In this document: piece by piece, positions 27,549-37,597 of the stretch | Numbering within the stretch: position 1 is the stretch's first letter | How the letters are laid out: each line of letters opens with the position of its first letter | From: Planctomycetota bacterium | GTDB taxonomy: Bacteria; Planctomycetota; Phycisphaerae; Phycisphaerales; UBA1924 | Direction of reading: 5' to 3' | NCBI GenBank assembly: GCA_020831805.1 | Contig: JAFIFX010000007.1 | Location: forward strand, 62,001-126,000 | DNA length: 64,000 nt | The notes under the pieces: generated by a model | The model's input: only the letters and a program-made list of their open reading frames with translations | Databases searched by the model: none | What the model was told of the DNA's origin: nothing | Translations under genes and position numbers: made by a program

Positions 27549-29387
27549 ATGAAAAACGATCAGCAGGCAGGCAATGGATCTGATTCAGCCGGGAGCAGTC
27601 GCGGGTGGAGACAGATACTGAACAACATGAAGGTATCTACAAAGCTGGTTGTGCTGGTGGTCGGCATACTGGTCACGGTTGTCTCGGTGATCTATGTGAG
27701 TGTCACCCGTGACTACCGAGGGAGTATGGAGCAGGCCATGGTCGAGAAGGCCTCGGCATTCACGGCGGTCGCAGACGAAGCAAAGAATCACACCTCAAGA
27801 TTGCTGGATTCGGGTGCGATTGACACGGAGAGTCTGCTGGTTGAGGTCGAGGAGACGCTCGCGGCCGGCGGTCATTACCGGGATACCCGATTCTTTCATG
27901 CGATTCCGGTTGTGGCCGGCTGGACAGCCGCCCAGGAGGCCGCCCGTCGTGAGAATCTCACCTTCAGGGTGCCCGCATTCGAGGCGCGGAACCCGGACAA
28001 TGAGCCTGAGCCGGGATCGTTCCGGGAACAGTTGCTCCGCGATCTTGAGCGACAGGTCAAGGCTGGTGGCAATGAGTCCATCGGGCGTATCAACAGGGAG
28101 GAGAACACCTACACTTATATGCGGGCTATCCGCCTGGACAACTCATGCATGAGCTGTCACGGCGATCCGAACAAGTATGCCCGCAGGGATGCCCAAGGCA
28201 ATCACGATGGTCTTGACATTCTGGGATTCAGAATGGAAGGGTGGAAACCAGGGTACATGCACGGCGCATACGAGATCGAGATGCCGCTCGATGTGGTTGA
28301 TGCCCAGGTTGCTGGATTCATCAAGAACGGAATGATCCTCATTGTCCCGATCGTGCTCGGTGCAGTCGCAGTGTTTGTCTTCTTGCTCCGTGCGGCCATG
28401 GGCAAGCCGCTCGCAACTCTTGTCAGCACGGCCCGGGAGATCGCGACGACGAAGAATCTGACAAAGCGTGTCGGCATGAAGCGTCAGGATGAAATCGGAA
28501 TGGTTGCATCCTCCTTTGACGACCTGGTTGGATCCCTCCAGGGCGTTGTTTCTGAGGTTGTGAGCACCTCGCAGTCGGTTGCTGCTTCGAGTACCGAGAT
28601 CGCCGCCTCAGCCGAACAGATGGCCGCCACGCTGAGCAACCAGGAGCTTTCGGCGTCACAGGTGGCCGCCGCGATCGCCGAGATGTCAACCAGTGTTTCG
28701 GAGGTCGCGCGGCAGAGTGGCGATGCGGCCGCCTCAGCCCAGCAGTCCGGCCAGCGTGCCGCATCCGGAGGGGATGTTGTTCGCAAAACAGTTGCGGAGA
28801 TGTCCCTCATCAATGATGAAGTCGCCTCTGCTGCATCGCAGGTCAATGAGCTGTCGCTGAAAGCAGCGAGCATCGGTGAGGTTCTTGAGGTCATCAACGC
28901 CATCGCAGATCAGACAAACCTTCTCGCACTCAACGCGGCCATCGAGGCGGCAAGGGCCGGTGAGCATGGTCGTGGATTCGCGGTCGTCGCCGACGAGGTT
29001 CGCAAGCTGGCCGAGCGTACTCAGCAGGCCACGCTCGAAGTGGCTGGTAGTATTACGGTGATTCAAGATGGCACTCGATCGACCGTTGAGGGAATCGAGC
29101 GCTGCACGCAGCGCGTTTCAACTGGCGCTGACCTGGCTGGACAGGCCGGCGACTCACTTGAGGAGATCGTCGCCTCGGCCGGATCGGTGGAGCAGTTGAT
29201 CCAGTCGATCTCCGCGGCAACGCAACAGCAGGCAGCAGCCAGCGAGGAAGTCACTTCATCCATGGAGACGATCAGCAACGGGACGCGGGAAACCAGCGAG
29301 GCCGCAAGGCAGGCCGCAGAAGCGGCGGCATCGCTCTCGGCCGAGTCCGAGCGCCTGCGAGCACTCGTTAGTGAGTTCAAGGTTTAG
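27549..29387 (+). CDS. methyl-accepting chemotaxis protein with Tll0287-like (DUF3365) haem sensor domain
   Basis: The protein has 612 residues from ATG 27549, with AAGGAG upstream. A membrane helix (about 29-50) is followed by a periplasmic Tll0287-like domain with a haem c motif, CMSCH (Cys200, Cys203, His204). After the second helix (about 258-280) come a HAMP segment and a long signalling coiled coil. The hairpin tip reads [43 protein letters not shown], the invariant MCP region for CheA/CheW binding. The likely signal is redox state or a ligand of haem. An intrinsic terminator follows the stop. Confidence 0.9.
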   Translation: MKNDQQAGNGSDSAGSSRGWRQILNNMKVSTKLVVLVVGILVTVVSVIYVSVTRDYRGSMEQAMVEKASAFTAVADEAKNHTSRLLDSGAIDTESLLVEVEETLAAGGHYRDTRFFHAIPVVAGWTAAQEAARRENLTFRVPAFEARNPDNEPEPGSFREQLLRDLERQVKAGGNESIGRINREENTYTYMRAIRLDNSCMSCHGDPNKYARRDAQGNHDGLDILGFRMEGWKPGYMHGAYEIEMPLDVVDAQVAGFIKNGMILIVPIVLGAVAVFVFLLRAAMGKPLATLVSTAREIATTKNLTKRVGMKRQDEIGMVASSFDDLVGSLQGVVSEVVSTSQSVAASSTEIAASAEQMAATLSNQELSASQVAAAIAEMSTSVSEVARQSGDAAASAQQSGQRAASGGDVVRKTVAEMSLINDEVASAASQVNELSLKAASIGEVLEVINAIADQTNLLALNAAIEAARAGEHGRGFAVVADEVRKLAERTQQATLEVAGSITVIQDGTRSTVEGIERCTQRVSTGADLAGQAGDSLEEIVASAGSVEQLIQSISAATQQQAAASEEVTSSMETISNGTRETSEAARQAAEAAASLSAESERLRALVSEFKV

Positions 29388-29420
29388 CAGTAGATACACA
29401 AACTGGAAACTGGAACCATG

Positions 29421-29443
29421 AAGCCGTCGTTGACGGCTTTTTG
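29421..29443 (+). terminator. intrinsic terminator after the chemoreceptor gene
   Basis: AAGCCGTC (29421-29428) pairs with GACGGCTT (29432-29439) across a three-base loop and continues into TTTT. It ends the kinase, small protein and chemoreceptor unit. Confidence 0.8.
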
Positions 29444-29771
29444 GTAGGAGTACGATATGGTAAGAGCAGTGCCATGAAGAAGCCTCTATGGTTGATTCGC
29501 TTCAAAAAGATTTCGGATTAGGATGTTCGAGGTGTTGCTCGTGCTCATGTCCGTGGCTCCCTCTGCCAGCACTCTGCCAGTCCGGACAGCATCGGCACAG
29601 GCCTGTCAGCAGTCCCAGAACCCGCAGGCTGGCCGGGGCCTCGCGCGCGTAGGTTGAACGAAACCCGCAGCCTCCAAACCCCGCCAGCCTCGTGCGCGCG
29701 TACTGGCCCAGAAACTCCCGCCAGGCAGTGGGGGGAGAGGCGCGTAGATGCGGGGGTACGCGAAGGCGGGT
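29444..29771. other. noncoding region with short direct repeat
   Basis: No credible gene. GCCTCGCGCGCGTA (near 29640) recurs in altered form as GCCTCGTGCGCGCGTA (near 29686). Open frames here lack family features and start signals. Confidence 0.35.
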
Positions 29772-29957
29772 TCACTCGTCGGGGTCAGGGGACGTGGGAT
29801 GCCCGTGTAAGGGTTCGTCCACAAAGTCTAGAAACTCTTGAGGGTGCTCTTGAGGGTGCGGGGGATAGTCGAGTAGGTGTTCGTAGTAGAACCATCGGAG
29901 GGACAAGTAGGCGGGAATACCCAGGAAAACGGCACGCCAGATGATCGTGTCGAGCAT
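29772..29957 (-). CDS. possible small membrane protein
   Basis: The 61-residue frame has a hydrophobic N-terminal half (TIIWRAVFLGIPAYLSL) and an acidic, proline- and histidine-rich tail with an imperfect repeat, PHPQEHPQE. The tail repeat comes from a direct DNA repeat (CACCCTCAAGAG twice). No family is recognised and the start signal is weak. It could be a real small membrane protein or chance. Confidence 0.35.
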   Translation of the reverse strand: MLDTIIWRAVFLGIPAYLSLRWFYYEHLLDYPPHPQEHPQEFLDFVDEPLHGHPTSPDPDE

Positions 29958-30028
29958 GGGCGCTGTCCCGGTATCGCTTGGTCTTGGAACCCTTTACTTC
30001 ACAAGGGTGATTTTTCCCCTTTGTTCAG

Positions 30029-30145
30029 TCCACAGTGTATGAGAGTTTATGGGCTTCCGCAACCCGCCGCGGGGCCGCCCTCGGCTCCGCTCCGGGCGGC
30101 CCTGCTGGGGCTTTTGCATGCCTGCGAACTCTCATGCACTGTGGA
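30029..30145. repeat. palindromic element, 117 bp, with 19-bp terminal inverted repeats
   Basis: The ends 30029-30047 (TCCACAGTGTATGAGAGTT) and 30127-30145 are inverted copies with one mismatch. Inside, GGGCCGCC and GGCGGCCC form a second, G+C-rich hairpin. The whole can fold into one long stem. It carries no gene and looks like a miniature mobile or intergenic palindromic element. Confidence 0.65.
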
Positions 30146-30384
30146 TCGAAAGAAGAGGTAAAATCACGGCCCAAATCGCCGTGTTCTGCACGGCAGGCAG
30201 TGGTTCCGGTTCACGGGAGGGTTGGGCTCGGTTGGTACGGAAACAAGATCGGCCAGGGGCTTACGACTCGTTCCCGATCCGTGCGTGGTCGGATGGCCCA
30301 CTTCAAGACATTCGACGTGGAAATCCGGATAGAGCTTGAGCAAGGCACACCTGAGCTTGTCGATGAGCAGGACATCGAGGCAGG
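30146..30384. other. noncoding region downstream of the giant gene
   Basis: A 76-codon minus-strand frame (30164-30394) overlaps the 3' end of the giant gene by ten bases, but it shows no family and no start signal. The segment contains copy B of the 28-bp repeat. Confidence 0.35.
30206..30233. repeat. 28-bp repeat, copy B
   Basis: This is the same element as at 22842-22869, in the same orientation and differing at one base. Both copies are intergenic. Confidence 0.6.
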
Positions 30385-33300
30385 TCAGGGGCACCCTGCA
30401 TTAAACGCGCTCAAATATGCGGAGAAGTCAAAGAAGTTAAAGAGACCGTCGTTGTTGAAGTCAGCGATTGGATCCTGATCTTCGAAAAGCAACACGAACA
30501 AGGCGATATCGAAGAAGTTCAGCTCACCGTCGCCGTTCAGATCGGCAGGGCAACTCGGAACCTGGAGTTCGTATGCACCCATGTCCACCGAATCGTTCAC
30601 AATTCTGGAAAGCCCGTCTAGGTCAAGCAACACTCCCGGCGGGATCTCGTCGTTGCTCCCAGCATCGATCGAAGGCGAGCCGGGCAGCAGGCGCAAGTCA
30701 TCGTCCGCGAACAACGGGTCCAGCGCAATGTTTCCGACACCGCCCAGCGAGCCGTCCATTCCCTCGATGCAACTGTGATTCACAAGAATGCTCGCATTGC
30801 CGGCAGAGTCGAGCTGGCTTCCCTGTAGGTTCGACGTATCGCTCGTGTTGGACCACAGGATGCTGTTTGCAATCGAAGCGGTACTGCCGCTTCCCACAAT
30901 CCAGACGCCGCCAACGATCGGAGCCTGGTTGAGTGCGAAGGAGCAGTTGATGATCGTGGGATCTCCGACATTGCTGATCGCACCGCCGCGCTGATTACCG
31001 ATGTTCGGATTCGGGTGGACCATGTTGCCGATAAATACGGTGTTGAGCAGGAACATATTGTTCGGCTGCGTATCCGTCCCGCCGGCGATGGCCCCTCCGC
31101 GACGGAACGCGGTGTTCCCGATGAACCGGCACCGATCGATCCATGGTGATCCACCGAGCGAGTTGATCGCTCCGCCGAACTGGGCTGTGTTCTCGATGAA
31201 ATCGCAGTCGAGGAACACGGGGTCGCCACCATCGATGTAGGCGGCACCACCGCCCGCCATACCAGACGCGGCGTTCGACTGGAAGACCACGTGCTCAATA
31301 GTGGGGCTGCTGTTGAGGATGTACAGACCACCGCCCATCGTGGCCTGGCCGTTACGAACCGTAAAGCCGCGGAGCACCGTGGATTCGTCCTGACCGCCGG
31401 TGATCCTGACAATGCTGCCGTTCAGGCCGGTCCCGTCGAGGATCGTTCCTGACGCACCGTCCGACGAAACCAACCGGAAAGCACCATCGGCGAAGTCGAT
31501 GGACTCGTTGTATACGCCCGGGCCCACCAAGATCTCGCCGCCGCTGGCGATCATCGAGATCGCGTCGGAGATCAGCTCGACATCCTGGGGCACAAGGATC
31601 TCCGACGGGCAGGGTCCGACCGCGACGCGGATCACACTCGGGTCGCTGTAATCGATCCGCTCGACGCGGCAGTCGCCAAGGTCTGGCCACTGGACCCAGG
31701 CAAACTGACCCGTGTAGGCGCTCGAGGTGGCGACCAACTGGTACCAATCGTTGAACGCGGGAAGCAGATCGGGTTCTAGCTCGATCCAGAGGCCACCAGA
31801 CAGAGAGACCGTCCCGTTAATGTGCAGGCCTGAGGATGCTCCCGACGAGTTCTCGTCGATCGTCACTAGGAGCAAGCCGTCGGAATGTTGGATGTAGTTA
31901 CCCAGAATCGTGAGGGGGTTCTCAGTCGTCGGTGTCCAGACCTCTCCGGCGTTGACAACGTTCGAATCAATGGACCCGGAACCCGTCAACACCCCTAGGC
32001 CACAAAGATCAATACTCGGAGCCCGCAACAACCCGTCCACAAGCAACGTGCTGTACTGGCCTACGCACCCGAGCGAAAGCGGCGATGTGCTCTCTACAAA
32101 GCCGTTCTCAATGAGCAGATTCGCGCCGATCATCTCAAGCTGATGAACGCCGAGCGTAGCGAGCGGATGGTTGACCAGCACCGTCGCTCCGTGCTCTAAG
32201 GTCAGCAACGCGGACTGCGCATCTCCCTGACCGACTTCGACGAGCGTGTCGCTCGGAATCAGCACATCCGTCAGGTGGTCTGGAACCGCTCCCGTTGACC
32301 AGTGATCCACATCGAACCAAGAACCGCCACTGGGACCAACAAACACGGCCTCGGAACTGGGATTGACGATCCATTCGATGCCGAGCCCGACGCCATAGAG
32401 CCCGCCATCAAACTGCTGCTGGTAGGTTATAACAACAGACCCTCCGAATGATCCGTCTTGATCGGTCGGCAGCAGCACGCTGAAAGTACTCGCCTGGTTC
32501 GGACCGAGCGTTTGGCTGGGAGATCCGAGCACGACAATGGCGGAGTCTGAATCGACATCAAGATCAATCAGATCCTGACATCCGACATTCTCGATGTCGA
32601 TGACGACAAGGGCGTAATCCCCGAGGTCCCAGGTGCCGGCAAAGTACGACGACGAAACGGTCTGGCCATCGATCGACAGGACCAGCTCCCCCGGGCACGG
32701 TTCGTTGACATCGGCCTGCAACACGAAAACGAACACCCCGAACTGCAGGCTGGGGTCGTTGGCTTCGAACACGACGTCCCAAGTGTTCACAAACATTGTC
32801 GGTTCGTCTGCCTCCAGTGTTAGTGAGAACTGAACAGAGTCTCCGGGCTCAACCGACGCGCCGGCCGGCCAGCCGGACACAGAAAGGCCGGGCGCGAGGG
32901 GCTGGAACGACCCGAGATTCAAAGTATCTCCACCGGTGTTCTCGATGGTAAATGTCCTGGTTAACGGGTTGCCGACCACGGTGGAACCGAACTGGTATGT
33001 GTGATCGGCCTGGATGACCGCCCCGGTGTCATCGGTGAGTGAGACAGCCGGTGCCCCGCAGTTCTCGACCTCAACAGCGACAGAGACACAGTCCGTGCCG
33101 ATGCACCCTGTGTCAAGGTGCCGGACTCTGGCGAAGTAGGTTGTGGTCTGCGTGGGTGTCACGGTCACCGATGATCCGCTGCCGACCAAGATGCCGCCGC
33201 ACGCACCGTCGAACCAATCGATCGTCTGGCCGGACGGGGTGTTCGCGGTCAAGATGACGGGTTCGCCCGCGCAGACCTGGGAGTCTGAAGCCTGAACATC

Positions 33301-36300
33301 GGTCGGGACACCGAGCGGCGGGGCCACTTGAAGGCTGGCCGCGTTCGTGCCATTGACCGAGCACGCGTTACTGACATCGCAGGTGTACTCCCCTTGGTGA
33401 GAGGTGTTCACGCTCGGGATGGTATACGAGTTCGAGACAGCCCCCGGTATCGGCACGCCGTCTTTGAACCATTGGTAGCTCAGTGGTGCTGTGCCCGTCG
33501 CGGTGACGGCAAAGGTAACGGCATCGCCGGTACAGGCGGATTGAGATTGCGGTTGGGATTGAATAGACGGGCCTGATGAAACCGTCACCACGGCCTGGTT
33601 GCTGGTGACACTTTGGCCGCAAACATCGGTGACAACGCAATCAAACGAATAGGTTCCGGGATCGACCCCCTGGAACTGGTACATCGCGTCATTCGCCCCA
33701 GCAATCGGGACTCCGTTCTGTCTCCACTGATAGGAAAGTGAGTTTCCCTGCGATACAATGTCCAGTACGATCGTTCCAAGCGTGCACAGCGAACCGCCTG
33801 CCGGCTGGCTAACGATCTGGGGCGGAGCAACCAAGGCCACTTCAGCACCGTCTGACATTATCTGACCGGCCGCATTGCTGACAGCACAGCGATAAATGCC
33901 AGCATCATTCGTCGATACGTTATCCAGTTGCAGTGACGAGCTCGTTTCACCAGGCAGCGCCTGATCATGCCTGTACCACTGGTACTGGATCGATCCCGGA
34001 CCGGTGGCCACAACGCCTAGCAATACTGAATCGCCGGAGCATGCTAACACCGGCTCGGGCTGCTGTACAATGCTGGGCGGAGCCGATGGCAGCCCCTGGT
34101 CGATCACAGCAATTTCCGAAACCAATACGCCATTGGTTGACATCGGCCCCGGAATGCATTCAAGTATAATTTGTACTGCGGTACCACGAAACTCAGGTGG
34201 TATCGTTATAATTGCACTAGAATGGATTGGAAGCTGCTGGAGGGGAAAATCTAGCATAACCTCAGTTAACCCATCCGACAGTCTTTGCAGCAAAACTCGG
34301 AAGTCGCCGTCCAAAGTATAGTCTAATGCAGAAGCCGCCACCGTGAGGGATTCGGAAGACTCCGGCATCCAGAACCAGTTGCTCGCCCTGCTTTGGCCGG
34401 TAGCAAGCCTGAGCCTTCCGGCCAAGTCCATCGAACCCTGGCCGCCACCACCAAATCCGTACCACCCTGCTATTTTTGCTGCGAAGTTGCCGTTCCAAGA
34501 AAACTTCCCATCGAAGGGCTTCTCAGGGTACCGATCCTCTTCACCAGAGTGGTTGTGCGGATCCAGTTTAGGCAGCGTGGGCGGAGTCCAAACGTTTGGG
34601 AGCCCGGCAGCGACAGGATTTATTACAAACAATGACCCGTCAAATGACAAATGATCGATTAATAAATTTTTTATCGTTATATGATTATATGCAGTTTCGA
34701 CGAAAAGATTGTGGCAACGTGAACGGCGGTGTCCGCCCAGATAACTGTCAATATCTAAAAACCATGTAAATTGAGCATATATATTATCCCACCGGATATT
34801 ATTTGGCGATTCCCATGCATCAAATCGATTGTCTGAGTAATACTGTTCCAGTCCTTCCCCGTCGAGAAAAATGACTTGCGAGAACGTCCTATTGTCAAGA
34901 ATAAGTCTTCTTGCAACTTCGCTTACGACGACAGCGCCACGGCTGTATCCTATTAATGTGAAAATAGAATCAGTAATTTCATTATGCTTGATTGCAGTGT
35001 GCAGTTTGTCGCCGGCGGCGTAAGCGTGTCCGTCGTGTGAACTGCCAAGGAAAATATTTGAGGTCTCTCGCCAGTTGTGAAGTAGGACATTATGACTCTC
35101 GTTGTTCGTGCCTTCTAGATTGATCGGCATAATTTCAAGGTTATCAGGATCTAGTGTATAAATATTGACCGGAGCACTAGACAGGTTGCGAATGCGATTG
35201 GCAAGTGGGACCATCCAAGAGGTCAGCTTGTCATCAAACGTGGTGTTAAACATTCTCCCGTGCGATATAATCGTCCACTTTCCTACTGGAAGGGTTGGTG
35301 CTCCGGGTACGTCGATGCCGTGATTGAGATCATATGACTGACCCGGCTGCATATTTTGCAGATTCGCGGGCGCAAAGATCGGGTACGTCTGGCCTTGGAA
35401 CCGGATCCTGAACTGCCAAAACTCACCCTGTTCCTGTGCGGGCATGACTCTGGTGTAGTTGCCGCCGCCGCCGGGCGCGGTTTGCCACTGGACACGCCCA
35501 TTGCTATCCGTGGTCCCTGACCGCCACGGTGTGTTGTCGTGGGAGAGCAGGTCAACCGTCGCACCCTGGATCGGCACGCTGGTGTTCATGTAGTACAGAT
35601 TCAGCCCGATGTCCGATCTCGTTGGTGCATAGAGGGTGACGTTTACGTTCCCGACAAGCGAGGAAATGTCCTCGGTATCGATGAGCATGTCGTTGATGTA
35701 GCCGTGGACCCAGTAGGACTGGCCGGCCTGTTGGTCGGTAAAGGTGTGATTACAACTATTCGGATTGATTTGATCGTACAGATTGCCATTCTTGAAGAGC
35801 TGGATGGCATTGATCTCGCTGCCAAGGTTGCTGCAACTGATGCCGGGCTCTTGGACATTGGCCGCAATGTCGTAATTCTGCGGTGCCGGAGGACTGTAGG
35901 TAACGATGAGCTCGGGTCTGACTGAGGTGTTTGTTGCGTGCGCGCTGTGAATATCAGATATCCAGAAGGCACTGCTGGGCGGGTTTGGTATAATTATAGG
36001 CTGGATAACTATTCCATGGTTGCTTGCCTGGTTGTTGACAATTGCTTGCACATGATTGCGAAAAGCGCCATTATGATCTGGGAAAAGCACGGGGCCCGGA
36101 CTATGTCCGCTGAGCGTTCCCGGAAAGGAATATATATTTAGTGATAAAATTAGTGCGGTAGGCTTGTTATTCCAGGTAATTGTATTGGAAGACCATGACC
36201 CGCTCGACCTTCCAATCACAACTTGAATGGGATCGGGTGAAGTGGTATCAAATTGATGGAACCGCATTTGCACATCATGTACGGTGCTTCCCGCAGGAAT

Positions 36301-36516
36301 TAAGTGAATTGGCCAGCGTACATAAACATGGTTCTCACTAATATTATTGCTATCGATGCGATATCCCGGAGCTTCAAACGGCGTTGCTCCAAAATTGTTG
36401 TTTGGAAAAAGCTGGCTCGGGGTGGCGGAGTCAGAGGCTCGAAGCGTGGTAACTTGCTGAGCATGCGCACCTGAACTGAGAATATAAATAATTGCGAAGG
36501 CAAGAAAAAGTTTCAT
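30385..36516 (-). CDS. giant secreted multidomain protein (DNRLRE, lipase-like, Ig-like, beta-helix, GC-type dockerin)
   Basis: The 2,043-residue protein starts with a signal peptide (MKLFLAFAIIYILSSGAHA). Domains in order are: a DNRLRE-like jelly roll (about 20-210); an alpha/beta hydrolase-like part with the nucleophile elbow GYSRGA near 521; three Ig-like domains (about 810-1075) with QYQWYRH and SYQWRQ; a CHU-type Ig-like unit; two choice-of-anchor-D-like units (about 1165-1390); a beta-rich segment opening with FVGPSGGSWFDVDHWSTG; a parallel beta-helix (about 1650-1960); and a C-terminal GC-type dockerin with paired LNGDGELNFFDI and FNNDGLFNFFDF calcium loops. It is exported and probably surface-held. 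The 5' third is markedly richer in A+T than the rest. Confidence 0.85.
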   Translation of the reverse strand: MKLFLAFAIIYILSSGAHAQQVTTLRASDSATPSQLFPNNNFGATPFEAPGYRIDSNNISENHVYVRWPIHLIPAGSTVHDVQMRFHQFDTTSPDPIQVVIGRSSGSWSSNTITWNNKPTALILSLNIYSFPGTLSGHSPGPVLFPDHNGAFRNHVQAIVNNQASNHGIVIQPIIIPNPPSSAFWISDIHSAHATNTSVRPELIVTYSPPAPQNYDIAANVQEPGISCSNLGSEINAIQLFKNGNLYDQINPNSCNHTFTDQQAGQSYWVHGYINDMLIDTEDISSLVGNVNVTLYAPTRSDIGLNLYYMNTSVPIQGATVDLLSHDNTPWRSGTTDSNGRVQWQTAPGGGGNYTRVMPAQEQGEFWQFRIRFQGQTYPIFAPANLQNMQPGQSYDLNHGIDVPGAPTLPVGKWTIISHGRMFNTTFDDKLTSWMVPLANRIRNLSSAPVNIYTLDPDNLEIMPINLEGTNNESHNVLLHNWRETSNIFLGSSHDGHAYAAGDKLHTAIKHNEITDSIFTLIGYSRGAVVVSEVARRLILDNRTFSQVIFLDGEGLEQYYSDNRFDAWESPNNIRWDNIYAQFTWFLDIDSYLGGHRRSRCHNLFVETAYNHITIKNLLIDHLSFDGSLFVINPVAAGLPNVWTPPTLPKLDPHNHSGEEDRYPEKPFDGKFSWNGNFAAKIAGWYGFGGGGQGSMDLAGRLRLATGQSRASNWFWMPESSESLTVAASALDYTLDGDFRVLLQRLSDGLTEVMLDFPLQQLPIHSSAIITIPPEFRGTAVQIILECIPGPMSTNGVLVSEIAVIDQGLPSAPPSIVQQPEPVLACSGDSVLLGVVATGPGSIQYQWYRHDQALPGETSSSLQLDNVSTNDAGIYRCAVSNAAGQIMSDGAEVALVAPPQIVSQPAGGSLCTLGTIVLDIVSQGNSLSYQWRQNGVPIAGANDAMYQFQGVDPGTYSFDCVVTDVCGQSVTSNQAVVTVSSGPSIQSQPQSQSACTGDAVTFAVTATGTAPLSYQWFKDGVPIPGAVSNSYTIPSVNTSHQGEYTCDVSNACSVNGTNAASLQVAPPLGVPTDVQASDSQVCAGEPVILTANTPSGQTIDWFDGACGGILVGSGSSVTVTPTQTTTYFARVRHLDTGCIGTDCVSVAVEVENCGAPAVSLTDDTGAVIQADHTYQFGSTVVGNPLTRTFTIENTGGDTLNLGSFQPLAPGLSVSGWPAGASVEPGDSVQFSLTLEADEPTMFVNTWDVVFEANDPSLQFGVFVFVLQADVNEPCPGELVLSIDGQTVSSSYFAGTWDLGDYALVVIDIENVGCQDLIDLDVDSDSAIVVLGSPSQTLGPNQASTFSVLLPTDQDGSFGGSVVITYQQQFDGGLYGVGLGIEWIVNPSSEAVFVGPSGGSWFDVDHWSTGAVPDHLTDVLIPSDTLVEVGQGDAQSALLTLEHGATVLVNHPLATLGVHQLEMIGANLLIENGFVESTSPLSLGCVGQYSTLLVDGLLRAPSIDLCGLGVLTGSGSIDSNVVNAGEVWTPTTENPLTILGNYIQHSDGLLLVTIDENSSGASSGLHINGTVSLSGGLWIELEPDLLPAFNDWYQLVATSSAYTGQFAWVQWPDLGDCRVERIDYSDPSVIRVAVGPCPSEILVPQDVELISDAISMIASGGEILVGPGVYNESIDFADGAFRLVSSDGASGTILDGTGLNGSIVRITGGQDESTVLRGFTVRNGQATMGGGLYILNSSPTIEHVVFQSNAASGMAGGGAAYIDGGDPVFLDCDFIENTAQFGGAINSLGGSPWIDRCRFIGNTAFRRGGAIAGGTDTQPNNMFLLNTVFIGNMVHPNPNIGNQRGGAISNVGDPTIINCSFALNQAPIVGGVWIVGSGSTASIANSILWSNTSDTSNLQGSQLDSAGNASILVNHSCIEGMDGSLGGVGNIALDPLFADDDLRLLPGSPSIDAGSNDEIPPGVLLDLDGLSRIVNDSVDMGAYELQVPSCPADLNGDGELNFFDIALFVLLFEDQDPIADFNNDGLFNFFDFSAYLSAFNAGCP

Positions 36517-36940
36517 GATAAAATACTCTTATTAATAAGTATGCAATCAGAATATTATTATTCACGCGCAAGCTGCTTGATGTAGTGTCGGCAAGCGCCA
36601 GTTGTGCGGTGAAGGCAGATCCAATCTACGATCCACAATCCTGACTATGAAGTTGGAAACGACTTTGGACTGTAAATAAAGATCCCCCCAATGCGACAGG
36701 TGTTTAGCAGGCCACATGTATGCAACTGTTGTCAACCTACTGGAAAAAGCGTGCTTTTGCAGTGCAAAATTTGACAAATTGTACGAAAATCCATCAACGC
36801 CCCCCGAATTTGGCTGTCGTATCTCGGTTGTGCATGGAATCAAAGTGGGCAAATGGGCCCTGGACGTGGGCAGAAATGCCCTGTGAATCAGATGCAGATT
36901 TCCACATTTTTCCTGTTGGCGAAGACCAGCAGCCATCAAT
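36517..36940. other. A+T-rich spacer between giant gene and integrase
   Basis: These 424 bases hold the promoter side of the giant gene and the 3' side of the recombinase gene. Open frames on both strands (36562-36939 minus, 36720-37001 plus) lack signals. The first half has TATTATTATTC-like stretches, unlike the flanking chromosome. It may mark the left boundary of the mobile element. Confidence 0.4.
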
Positions 36941-37537
36941 CTACAAGTCAGTTCGCACCCGCTGGCGAGTTACTGCAAGCACGGCTTCCGGCTCCAGATG
37001 ATCCAGGTACCGCACCGTCGTCAGCAGCGATGCGTGCCCGAGCTGCCTGCGGATGACCGCGAGATCGATCCCCTCGGCCCGCAGCTCCGCCGCGTGGGTG
37101 TGGCGCAGCCCGTGCGCGTGGACCCGCTTGTGGACCCCGGCCGCCCGCGCCAGCTCCGGCAGTCGCCGCCGCACGTACGCCTGGGTCACCGGCTTGCCCG
37201 TCCCCGAACAAAAGAGCCAATCCCCCGCCGACCACCCCAGCGCCCGGTGCTCGCCGATCCAGCGGGTGAGTTCTTCCAGCCCCCAGCGGTCGATGCCGAC
37301 CGTCCGCGCCCGGCCGCCCTTACCCCGCAGCACCCGGATCGCCCCGCGCTCTAAGTCCACATCGCACGGTCGCAGCGCTAGCGTCTCGCCCAGCCGCGTC
37401 CCCGCCCGGTACATGGCCACGATCAGGGCCCGGTTCCGCCGGTCGGTCCAGGCCCTCGTCCCGCACGCGTCGAGCAGCGCGGCGATCTCCCGCTTCGACA
37501 GCACCTCCGCCGGGTAGCGCATTCGGTCTCCTCCCAT
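36941..37537 (-). CDS. short tyrosine recombinase (integrase catalytic domain)
   Basis: The 198-residue protein is almost only the catalytic domain of a phage integrase/Xer-type recombinase. All active-site residues are present: Arg48 (AGTRLGE), Lys73 (RGKGG), His142 and Arg145 (HGLRH), His168 (LGHAS) and nucleophile Tyr177 (RYLDH). The N-terminal core-binding domain of full integrases is nearly absent. It stands at the left end of a block of mobile-element genes and could catalyse its integration or resolution. The next genes on its strand begin 61 bases upstream. Confidence 0.88.
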   Translation of the reverse strand: MGGDRMRYPAEVLSKREIAALLDACGTRAWTDRRNRALIVAMYRAGTRLGETLALRPCDVDLERGAIRVLRGKGGRARTVGIDRWGLEELTRWIGEHRALGWSAGDWLFCSGTGKPVTQAYVRRRLPELARAAGVHKRVHAHGLRHTHAAELRAEGIDLAVIRRQLGHASLLTTVRYLDHLEPEAVLAVTRQRVRTDL

Positions 37538-37597
37538 GGCTACGGATCGTCCGCAATCCCGTAGCCAGCGAGGAGTACCACAACCACGCCGCAGCGA

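Noticed and set aside
36562..37001. Overlapping small frames in the spacer before the integrase
   Set aside because: No start signals, no family pattern and A+T-rich noncoding appearance.
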